DNA from: Olsenella profusa
Lineage (GTDB): Bacteria > Actinomycetota > Coriobacteriia > Coriobacteriales > Atopobiaceae
Length of the DNA stretch: 53,932 nt
Assembly (NCBI RefSeq): GCF_016900315.1
Contig: NZ_JACSNQ010000014.1
Span: 1 to 53,932, forward strand
Reading direction: 5' to 3'
Numbering within the stretch: position 1 is the first letter of the stretch; the number at the start of each line of letters is the position of its first letter. Made by a program: the position numbers and the translations under genes. Below the pieces are notes generated by a model that had not been told where the DNA came from, searched no databases, and saw only the letters and a program-made list of their open reading frames with translations. Below are positions 47,610 to 53,932 of the stretch, piece after piece.

Positions 47610-48560
47610 ATGGCTCAGAGCACGGTCAAGGACCTCGTCATCGTCGGCGGCGGCCCAGCGGGACTCACAGCGGCCCTCTACGCGCAGCGCTCGCTGCTCG
47701 ACGCGGTGACGCTCGAGCGCGAGGCGTTCGGCGGCCAGGTGATCCTCACGAGCGAGATCGACAACTATCCCGGCGTCCCGCACGCCGACGGCTTCTCGCT
47801 CGTCGACGCCATGCGGTCCCAGGCGGCCGACCTCGGCGCCGAGGTCGTCATGGACCCGGTTGAATCCCTGGAGCGCGACCCTGCAACCGGGCGCTTTACG
47901 GTGCGTGCGGCCTCGGCGAGCTATGACGCCGCCGCGGTCATCGTGGCGGCGGGAGCCCAGCCGCGCCACGCCGGGTTTATCGGCGAGGATCGCTTCGCGG
48001 GCCACGGCGTCTCGTACTGCGCCACCTGTGACGGCATGTTCTATCGTGGCAAACAGGTGTTCGTGGTCGGGGGAGGAAACTCTGCCGCCGAGGAGGCGCT
48101 GTTCCTCACGCGCTTTGCGAGCAAGGTGACGCTGCTCGTCCGCAAGGACCACCTCAGGGCCCAAGCGGCGCTCGTCGAGGAGCTCGAGAGGCACGAGAAG
48201 GTCGAGGTGCGCCTGCTCACGAGCCTCGTGGCCCTTGACGGCGGCGAGCTGCCCACGACGCTGACCCTGCGTGACAACGGGACCGGTGAGACCTACGAGG
48301 AGGCCTACGACGAGGGCTCGTTCGGCGTCTTCGTCCTTGTGGGCCGGGTCCCGGAGACCGGGCTCGTGGACGGGCTCGTGGAGCTTGACGAGGCGGGCTA
48401 CGTGGTGACCGACGACCGGATGGCCACGGGCACGCCGGGGCTCTTCGTGGCCGGCGACGTCCGGGCCAAGCCGCTGCGCCAGATCGTGACCGCCGCGGCT
48501 GACGGTGCCATAGCCGCCACGAGCGCGGCGGCCTATCTCGGCCGTCCTATCGAGGGGTAG
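47610..48560 (+). CDS. trxB: thioredoxin reductase-like FAD/NAD(P) oxidoreductase
   Basis: A 316-residue low-molecular-weight thioredoxin reductase. FAD loop GGGPAGL (about 13-19), redox-active C137-A-T-C140 (YCATCD), NAD(P) loop GGGNSA and the C-terminal FVAGDVRAKPLRQIVTAAADG are all present. The family reduces thioredoxin or ferredoxin-thioredoxin-like partners. No thioredoxin gene is adjacent, and the NADPH-specific HRRxxxR motif is replaced by VRKDHLR, so cofactor or partner may differ. The ATG follows GAAAGGGGA. Confidence 0.87.
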   Translation: MAQSTVKDLVIVGGGPAGLTAALYAQRSLLDAVTLEREAFGGQVILTSEIDNYPGVPHADGFSLVDAMRSQAADLGAEVVMDPVESLERDPATGRFTVRAASASYDAAAVIVAAGAQPRHAGFIGEDRFAGHGVSYCATCDGMFYRGKQVFVVGGGNSAAEEALFLTRFASKVTLLVRKDHLRAQAALVEELERHEKVEVRLLTSLVALDGGELPTTLTLRDNGTGETYEEAYDEGSFGVFVLVGRVPETGLVDGLVELDEAGYVVTDDRMATGTPGLFVAGDVRAKPLRQIVTAAADGAIAATSAAAYLGRPIEG

Positions 48561-48698
48561 CGCTGGGGCGTCCAGACCGGCGCCACCCCGATCCTGCGCT
48601 CCCCTCTGAATCCGTGATAATATATCTTATGTAAAGTAGAGAGTTCTGCCCAATCAGGGAGGCGGGACGTCCCTCTGGACCCCAGGCGGTCGCTCCCC

Positions 48699-50285
48699 TC
48701 ACGTCCGCGCACGCGGCGCGCCCATAACGTGGAGCTTCAGCCGAGCGTCGGCTGCCGCGCCCGCGTCGACTATGAACAGGAGCTCGTCGAGGGCCTCGAG
48801 TCGCGTGGCGCCCGTCGGCGCGATCTCGCGGCCCGCACGGTCGACCGTAAGCAGGCGCACGCCGTCCGGCCACGGGACGTCACGAACGAGCATCCCCTCG
48901 AGCCGGCTGCCGGCGCCAACCCTGACGGTCCCCAGGTCTTTCTCGCCGTGCGAGAGGCTTCCGCCGCGCGCCTCGTCCGCCCCCTCGGGGCCCACGAGAG
49001 CTGCGAGGAGGTGCTCGTAGAACGCATCGGTCCGCGTGAGGCTCGAGGTGACGTAGGCCACGATGGAGACGATGCACACGGAGAGCAGCGCGTCGAGCGA
49101 GCCAGTGAGCTCGAAGACAAGCACCACGGCGGTCACGGGGGCTCGCACCACGCCCGAGAAGAGCCCGGCCACGCCAAGCGCCACGAAGTTGGCAAAGTAG
49201 GTCGGTGCGAGACCGGCCACGCTTGCGAAGGCCCCGCCCACGAGCCCTCCCATGACGACGAGCGGAAAGAGCGTCCCCCCGGGCGCCCCGGAGCCAAAGC
49301 AGAGGGCGGTGAAGAGGTACTTGCCAGCCAGCAGCGCGAGCACGGCCCCCAGCGCGGGCGCGCCCGGCGCGAGCAGGTCCTCCAGGATGGCGTCTCCCCC
49401 GCACATGAGCTCGGGCCACACGAAGGCGGCGACGCCGGCGAGCAGGAAGGGCAGCGCGAGGCGGGCCTCGGGCAGGTGGGTGCGCACGCGTGCGAAGAGG
49501 TCCTGGGCCGCGAACATGCCGCGGTTGTGGAGGGCGCCGAGCACCCCGCAGACGAGCCCCAGGACGATGACGAACGGGTAGTCGGGGTGCGGGAGGTCGG
49601 CCGAGAAGGCAAGCGCCATCACGGGCTGGATGCCGAGCGCCTGCGACACCACGAGGTCGGAGACGACTGCCGAGCACATGACGGAGATGATGAGGGGCGC
49701 GGTGAACTCGCGGTGAATCTCCTCGAGGGCAAAGAGGACGCCGGTGAAGGGGGCGTGGAAGGCGGCCGACATGCCCGCGGCGGCTCCGCAGGTGACAAGC
49801 AGCCGCTCCTCTCCCCTCCTGCGGCCGAGCGCACGGGAGACGGCCTTGCCGGACATGCCGCCGAGCTGGACGGACGGGCCCTCGCGCCCCAGGGAGAGCC
49901 CGGCGAGCGAGCAGAGCGCACCCTCGGCGAACTTGGCCGGTAGCACGCGTGCCCACGGGGCGTCGTAGCGCCCGGCGACCTCGGCGTCGACCTGCGGGAT
50001 GCCCGAGCCCGATGTGGCGGGCTCCCAGCGCACGAGCCGTCCCACCACGGCGAGAAGGACGGCGAGCACGGCAAACCAGCCCGCCATGGCGAGCGGGCTG
50101 TCCGAGGCAAGCCCCGTGACGTGCCTGAGCACGTCCTCGGCGCCGGAGAGCGCCATGCGGTAGAGGGTGACCACGGCCCCGGCGGCTAGGCCCACGAGGG
50201 CGCCCTCGCCGACGAGGGCCACTTGAAAGCGCCTTGAGAGGCGCCGAGCGACCTGGCTCCGCGCGCCTGACCCTGACTCGCCCAC
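48699..50285 (-). CDS. CLC family chloride/proton antiporter with C-terminal TrkA-C domain
   Basis: A 528-residue membrane transporter. The selectivity and gate motifs are intact: GSGIPQVDA, GREGPSVQLGG (gating Glu) and GGTLFPLVVMG. The proton-glutamate position is preserved in FALEEIHREF, which favours a Cl-/H+ antiporter over a channel. The last about 75 residues (GAGSRLEGMLVRDVPWPDGV...DELLFIVD) form a TrkA-C-type ligand domain. I start at the GTG at 50285, just downstream of the NlpC gene stop, since the upstream frame lies inside that gene. ClcA-type exchangers help acid resistance. Confidence 0.88.
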   Translation of the reverse strand: MGESGSGARSQVARRLSRRFQVALVGEGALVGLAAGAVVTLYRMALSGAEDVLRHVTGLASDSPLAMAGWFAVLAVLLAVVGRLVRWEPATSGSGIPQVDAEVAGRYDAPWARVLPAKFAEGALCSLAGLSLGREGPSVQLGGMSGKAVSRALGRRRGEERLLVTCGAAAGMSAAFHAPFTGVLFALEEIHREFTAPLIISVMCSAVVSDLVVSQALGIQPVMALAFSADLPHPDYPFVIVLGLVCGVLGALHNRGMFAAQDLFARVRTHLPEARLALPFLLAGVAAFVWPELMCGGDAILEDLLAPGAPALGAVLALLAGKYLFTALCFGSGAPGGTLFPLVVMGGLVGGAFASVAGLAPTYFANFVALGVAGLFSGVVRAPVTAVVLVFELTGSLDALLSVCIVSIVAYVTSSLTRTDAFYEHLLAALVGPEGADEARGGSLSHGEKDLGTVRVGAGSRLEGMLVRDVPWPDGVRLLTVDRAGREIAPTGATRLEALDELLFIVDAGAAADARLKLHVMGAPRART

Positions 50286-50302
50286 CGTGGCGTACGCCCC
50301 CG

Positions 50303-51484
50303 CTAGTAGTAGGAGCCGCCGCCGATGAAGCTGTAGACCGAGGCGAGCACGACGCCCGTGGCGGGGTTGGCGGCGTGAATCATCATGCCGTTGCCCACGT
50401 AGATGCCAACGTGACCCGTCGTGGGGAACACGAGGTCGCCGACGGCGAGCTGGCTCATGTCCGTCTTCCAGTCGCCGGAGGCCTGCAGCGAGGAGATCAT
50501 GGCGGTGGTGGTGCGGCCGCGGGCGTAGCCGAAGCAGTAGCACACGAGGCCAGAGCAGTCAAAGGCGTCAGGGCCCGTGGCGCCGTAGACGTAGGGCTTG
50601 CCGATCTGGGCGTAGGCCGTGGCCACGCCCTGCCCGGCGGGTACGGAGCTGCCGCCGGTAGACCCCCCGCCACCGTTGCCGCCGTCCGAGGGGGGCTGCT
50701 CGGCCTGGCCGCCGCCGTTGCCTCCCGTGGGCTGGTCTGCCGCGGGCGGCTCCTGCTGCTCGGGCGCCGACCCCCCGCCGCCGTTGCCGCCCTGCTGCCC
50801 CTGGGCGGCCTGCTGCTCCTGGCTGGTCTCGACGGCGTTCACGACGGTCGAGATGTTGGCGTTTGACTCCTGCTCAGCGACGAGCTGCGCGCGCACCTGC
50901 TCGTCGAGGGAGTCGTAGTAGCTCGTGGCGTCGGCGACGCGCGCCTGGTACGCGTCGACCTGTGCCTGGAGGTCGCTCACCTGCTGCTGCTGGGAGCTCT
51001 GGCGCTCCTCGAGCTCGGACATCTCACGGTCGAGCTGGTCCGCGAGGCTGCGCACCTCCTGGATGTTCGCCGCCTGCTGCTCGGAGACCTTGTCGAGGTA
51101 GTAGATGCGGCTCACGAGCTCCTCGGCGCTCGTGGAGCCGAGGATGAACTCGAGAAGCCCCCCGCTGCCCGACTTGTAGGAGCTGCTCATGCTCGCCCCG
51201 AGCTCAGCGCGCTTCTGCTCGAGCTCCTGGGAGGTCTGCTCGATCTGCGTCTGCTTCTCGGCGATCTCGACGTCGGTGTCCTCCAGGCTGGTGGTGGCGG
51301 AGGCAAGCTGGTCCTGGTAGTCGGAGAGCTCGGCGCCCAGGGCGTCGAGCTCAGCCGCAGCGGCCTCGAGGTCGGACTGCGGGTCTGCCAGGGCCACGTC
51401 TGCGGGCGCAAGCGCGATGGTAGCGGGGCCGGCGACGAGAAGCGCCATGAGCCCCGCGGATACGACTCTATGTCTCAGTGTCAT
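50303..51484 (-). CDS. secreted NlpC/P60 peptidoglycan endopeptidase
   Basis: A 393-residue exported hydrolase. A signal peptide (about 1-33, ending ADVALA) is followed by a long coiled coil (about 37-205), a Gly/Asn/Pro/Gln-rich linker with three GGNGGG repeats, and an NlpC/P60 domain (about 290-393) with catalytic Cys in FDCSGLVCY, His in GHVGIYVG and a third residue in MIHAANP. This matches RipA/PcsB-like division hydrolases whose coiled coil controls activity. The ATG at 51484 has AAAGGA upstream. It lies just ahead of the CLC gene. Confidence 0.92.
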   Translation of the reverse strand: MTLRHRVVSAGLMALLVAGPATIALAPADVALADPQSDLEAAAAELDALGAELSDYQDQLASATTSLEDTDVEIAEKQTQIEQTSQELEQKRAELGASMSSSYKSGSGGLLEFILGSTSAEELVSRIYYLDKVSEQQAANIQEVRSLADQLDREMSELEERQSSQQQQVSDLQAQVDAYQARVADATSYYDSLDEQVRAQLVAEQESNANISTVVNAVETSQEQQAAQGQQGGNGGGGSAPEQQEPPAADQPTGGNGGGQAEQPPSDGGNGGGGSTGGSSVPAGQGVATAYAQIGKPYVYGATGPDAFDCSGLVCYCFGYARGRTTTAMISSLQASGDWKTDMSQLAVGDLVFPTTGHVGIYVGNGMMIHAANPATGVVLASVYSFIGGGSYY

Positions 51485-51631
51485 GCGAAAAGGTCCTTTC
51501 GAAAGCCTCTGTCCATTTTAGGCGGCGTCTGCTGGCTTCGTGGGACGTCCATAGTATGGCCATGATACCAAGGCGCCACCATGAGCGGGGTACCACGCGC
51601 CCCTCCGGTGAGGGCGGGTTGACGCCGGGCG

Positions 51632-51673
51632 CCGGGCCGCGCCCGTCCGTCCGTCGGGGCGGGCGCGGCCCGG
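51632..51673 (-). terminator. strong hairpin after apt
   Basis: Perfect 14-bp arms CCGGGCCGCGCCCG (51632-51645) and its complement (51660-51673) lie 3 bases past the apt stop. No T tract follows on minus. Confidence 0.7.
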
Positions 51674-51676
51674 GGC

Positions 51677-52210
51677 CTATTCAACCTTGACGAGGGTGAA
51701 GACCTCCTGTGGGCACTCCTTGGAGATGACCTCGCGTGGTTTCAGGAAGGCGAGCTCGAGGATGAAGCCGAAGCCGGCCACCTCGGCGCCGGACTGCTCG
51801 ACGAGGTGGGCGGTGGCAACGGCGGTGCCTCCGGTCGCCACCAGGTCGTCGACGATGAGCACGCGGTCCTCCGGGGTCAGCGCGTCGCGATGGATCTGGA
51901 GCTCGTCGGTGCCGTACTCCAGCGAGTAGGTCTCGGAGTAGACCTCGCGCGGGAGCTTCCCGGGCTTGCGTGCGGGCACGAACCCGCAGCCCAGGGCGTA
52001 CGCGACGGGCACGCCGACCATGAAGCCGCGTGCCTCGGCGCCCACGACCTTGGTGATGCCCCTGTCGCGGAAGTGGTCGGCCAGCGCGTCGATCACGGCG
52101 TGCAGCGCCTCGGCGTCGTCGAAGAGGGGCGTGATGTCCTTGAAGACCACGCCGGGCTCGGGGTAGTCGGGGATGTCGACGATGCGGCTCTCGAAGTCGA
52201 AGCTGGACAT
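51677..52210 (-). CDS. apt: adenine phosphoribosyltransferase
   Basis: A 177-residue purine salvage enzyme converting adenine and PRPP to AMP. It starts [23 protein letters not shown], contains [18 protein letters not shown] and the PRPP loop [14 protein letters not shown]. Length is normal. It follows the MerR gene by 11 bases and is the last gene of the minus-strand run from garA. With the two permeases it supports nucleobase salvage. Confidence 0.95.
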   Translation of the reverse strand: MSSFDFESRIVDIPDYPEPGVVFKDITPLFDDAEALHAVIDALADHFRDRGITKVVGAEARGFMVGVPVAYALGCGFVPARKPGKLPREVYSETYSLEYGTDELQIHRDALTPEDRVLIVDDLVATGGTAVATAHLVEQSGAEVAGFGFILELAFLKPREVISKECPQEVFTLVKVE

Positions 52211-52221
52211 GAGCGGTCACT

Positions 52222-52998
52222 TCACTTTCTGTGTGCGGTGCCCTGCGGGCCCGTCTTGTCGTCGCTGCTGTTGAAGGGCTCCTTCACGCGGCGTGCGATG
52301 AGCTCGTCGCGGACGGCGTTGGTGAGGCTGAGCATGCGGGAGAATGCCTGGTCGAAGCGCTGGCGCGCGGCCTCGGTGTCCTCGATCTCCACGCCGCCGC
52401 CCTTGCGGGCGAAGACCACGAGCGCCTGCTCGAACATCGAGGACTCGCGGTTGGCGGCGATGACGTACTGGCGAAGGTTCTTTGGGCCGATGCCAAAGTG
52501 GCGCAGCTCGTCGCAGACGCGGATGAGCGGGAAGTCTCGCCCGTCCACGAGGTCGCGCCCGTGCGGGGAGCGCGTGAGCGTGATGACGCCGGCCTCGGAG
52601 AGCTGTCGGACGAAGCTCACGGAGGCGCCTACGAGCTCGGGCATCCGGTCGATGGGGTGCAGCTTGCCGGCCGTCTCCTCGTCGTCGGCGGGCAGCGTCA
52701 CCGTCTCAACCCCCAGCCCGCCACGCACCGCCTCGAGCGGCGCCTGGCCGGAGTCGGCGCGCTCGAGCTCCTCCTTGATGACGGAGAGCGGCAGGAAGCG
52801 CGTCTTCTGCAGGTAGAGAATCGTCTCGAGGCGCCGCACGTCCTTCTGCGAGTAGAGGCGATAGCCGCTCGGCGTGCGGGACGGGTTGAGCAGGCCCTCG
52901 TCCTGGAGGTAGCGCACCTTGGAGATGGAGAGGTCGGGGTACTGCTGCTGCAGCTTCTTGACGACCTTGCCGATGGTCAGGTATCCGGCATCGGCCAT
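52222..52998 (-). CDS. MerR family regulator, FtsR-like
   Basis: A 258-residue regulator with an N-terminal MerR winged helix (YLTIGKVVKKLQQQYPDLSISKVRYLQDEGLLNPSRTPSGYR, residues 6-48). Unlike classical MerR proteins it has a long C-terminal part with a second helix-turn-helix-like block (TLTRSPHGRDLVDGRDFPLIRVCDELRHFGI) and no metal-binding cysteines. This architecture and its position just behind the FHA gene match FtsR of Corynebacterium and its mycobacterial homologue beside garA; FtsR activates ftsZ. Function is inferred from that synteny. Confidence 0.85.
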   Translation of the reverse strand: MADAGYLTIGKVVKKLQQQYPDLSISKVRYLQDEGLLNPSRTPSGYRLYSQKDVRRLETILYLQKTRFLPLSVIKEELERADSGQAPLEAVRGGLGVETVTLPADDEETAGKLHPIDRMPELVGASVSFVRQLSEAGVITLTRSPHGRDLVDGRDFPLIRVCDELRHFGIGPKNLRQYVIAANRESSMFEQALVVFARKGGGVEIEDTEAARQRFDQAFSRMLSLTNAVRDELIARRVKEPFNSSDDKTGPQGTAHRK

Positions 52999-53001
52999 GG
53001 C

Positions 53002-53427
53002 CTACGCCTCGGTGTCGATTCGACGCGGCCGCTGGTTGGTGTGGAAGACCATGCGGAAGGTGCCGATCTGGACGGTGGACCCGTCCTTGAGGCTCGCGCG
53101 CGAGGCGATGGCGCCGTCCACCCACGTGCCGTTGAGCGAGCCGAGGTCCTCGATCGTGGCCATGCCGGCGGCGATTCCGGAGAGGTCCATGCGCGCGTGA
53201 TGGCGAGAGACGGTCATGTCGTTCAGGAAGACGCTGTTCCTTGGGTCGCGGCCCAGCGTGATCTCGGGCGTGTCAAGCTCGAAGGTCTCCCCTATCTGCG
53301 GGCCCTTCACGATGGTGAGCGTGGGCCGGGCCGGGCGCACGGCACCCATGAGGTCGGGGACCGTGGAGTCGGCGGCGGGCATCCGGAAGATCTCGGTGGC
53401 TCCGGAACCGGTGTTGGGATTAGGCAT
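53002..53427 (-). CDS. FHA domain protein, GarA/OdhI-like
   Basis: A 141-residue protein: a short N-terminal tail and one FHA domain (about 55-137) with GRDPRNSVFLNDMTVSRHHA and DLGSLNGTWVDG, the phosphothreonine-binding loops. The tail has ATEIFRMP, which aligns with the ETTSVFRAD phosphorylation site of GarA; only one Thr remains. GarA/OdhI binds and inhibits 2-oxoglutarate enzymes when unphosphorylated. I start at the ATG at 53427 with GAGGGGAGAG ahead. It is 3 bases before the MerR gene, the conserved garA-ftsR order. Confidence 0.87.
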   Translation of the reverse strand: MPNPNTGSGATEIFRMPAADSTVPDLMGAVRPARPTLTIVKGPQIGETFELDTPEITLGRDPRNSVFLNDMTVSRHHARMDLSGIAAGMATIEDLGSLNGTWVDGAIASRASLKDGSTVQIGTFRMVFHTNQRPRRIDTEA

Positions 53428-53474
53428 GTCTCTCCCCTCGTCTTCGCTTGGCACACATAAGATAATAGCGCGCC

Positions 53475-53855
53475 TCAGCGGCACGCGACGCAGTCCATCT
53501 CAACGAGGGCGCCGAGTGGCAGCTCGGAGACGCCCACCACCGCGCGGGCGGGCGCCGGCGTGGTGAAGCGGCGGGCGTACACCTCGTTCATGGCGTCCAT
53601 GTCGTCGAGGCTCGCAAGGTAGACGGTCGTCTGGGCCACGTCGGCGAGCGTGCAGTCCACCTCGGAGAGGATCGACTCGATGATGTCGATGACCCGCTCG
53701 GTCTGCTCGGCGATCCCCCCGTCCACGAGCGCGCGGCTGTCCTCGGCGGATATGGGGAGCTGCCCCGAGGCAAAGACGAGCCGACCCGCCGTGGTTCCCT
53801 GGGAATAGGGGCCAAACGCCTCCGGAGCCCCCTTTGCGTTGATCGAGTACTTCAT
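53475..53855 (-). CDS. ridA: RidA family reactive intermediate deaminase
   Basis: A 126-residue YjgF/RidA protein that hydrolyses reactive enamine/imine intermediates from PLP enzymes. It has GPYSQGTTAGRLVFASGQLPI, TTVYLASLDDMDAMN and the PARAVVGVSELPLGALVEMDCVA end with the key Arg. Length is normal. It is probably a separate unit from garA, which starts 48 bases later on the same strand. Upstream (53856-53932) only one GGCGAGAAG motif is notable. Confidence 0.93.
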   Translation of the reverse strand: MKYSINAKGAPEAFGPYSQGTTAGRLVFASGQLPISAEDSRALVDGGIAEQTERVIDIIESILSEVDCTLADVAQTTVYLASLDDMDAMNEVYARRFTTPAPARAVVGVSELPLGALVEMDCVACR

Positions 53856-53932
53856 CGTCTCCCCTCTCTCGGGCGCGTCCAGCCAGCCGGCGAGAAGAAC
53901 GCCCGTCCCTATCCGCGCCCCGCGACCCCACG

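Overview
The window is a G+C-rich bacterial chromosome segment with dense, co-oriented, often overlapping genes (many GTGA/ATGA stop-start overlaps) and strong use of C/G-ending codons. The gene set points to an actinobacterium of the class Coriobacteriia, most likely the Olsenella/Atopobiaceae group: a GarA-type FHA protein beside an FtsR-like MerR regulator, RNase J together with RNase Y, a SpoVS protein in a probably non-sporulating host, a LexA box of the GAAC-N4-GTTC type, and the order phoH-ybeY-dgkA-era-recO. The assignment rests on gene content only and could not be checked by search.

Layout. 1-3574: end of comEA, then comEC and holA. 3575-4111: non-coding stretch with a degenerate 42-bp repeat in two opposed arrays. 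4112-8557: rpsT (minus), then lepA, dus, hemW. 8558-11470: an accessory island holding a decayed enoate-reductase-type flavoenzyme and a split small membrane gene, bracketed by two inverted copies of a repeat element (TACGTA sites at 21-bp spacing around a CTTCTCGCC...GGCGAGAAG hairpin). 11471-14535: dCMP deaminase and two DnaJ-type genes, one ending in membrane helices. 14532-19555: mtaB, phoH, ybeY, dgkA, era, recO. 19716-23304: a class I amidotransferase-like hydrolase, rpsO, pnp. 23305-23838: repeat-rich non-coding stretch. 23839-34662: rnj, ftsK, a RodZ-like gene, yajQ, rimO, pgsA, cinA, recA, recX. 34912-41666: rny, a GHKL ATPase, spoVS, miaB, miaA, hflX. 41586-44660: the SOS locus, with lexA and a DUF1624-like membrane gene on minus and a LysM gene, nrdR and dut on plus. 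44743-48560: two nucleobase permeases and trxB. 48699-53855 (minus): CLC transporter, NlpC/P60 hydrolase, apt, ftsR-like, garA-like and ridA.

Functional themes are DNA uptake and recombination (comEA, comEC, a ComEB-type deaminase, cinA, recA, recX, recO), SOS control (LexA sites at recA and between lexA and the LysM gene), RNA processing and tRNA/ribosome modification, and division/envelope functions.

The most striking unexplained signal is the octamer TTCTCGCC/GGCGAGAA. I counted 34 copies by eye against about 2 expected from base composition. They are nearly balanced between strands, enriched in intergenic inverted pairs, and inside genes they force otherwise avoided codons (CTT, TTT, ATT). 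This is the profile of a DNA-uptake-type signal, in a window that also carries com genes. The paired TACGTA elements, the opposed 42-bp arrays and the GHKL-SpoVS-RNase Y neighbourhood are further candidates for something undescribed.
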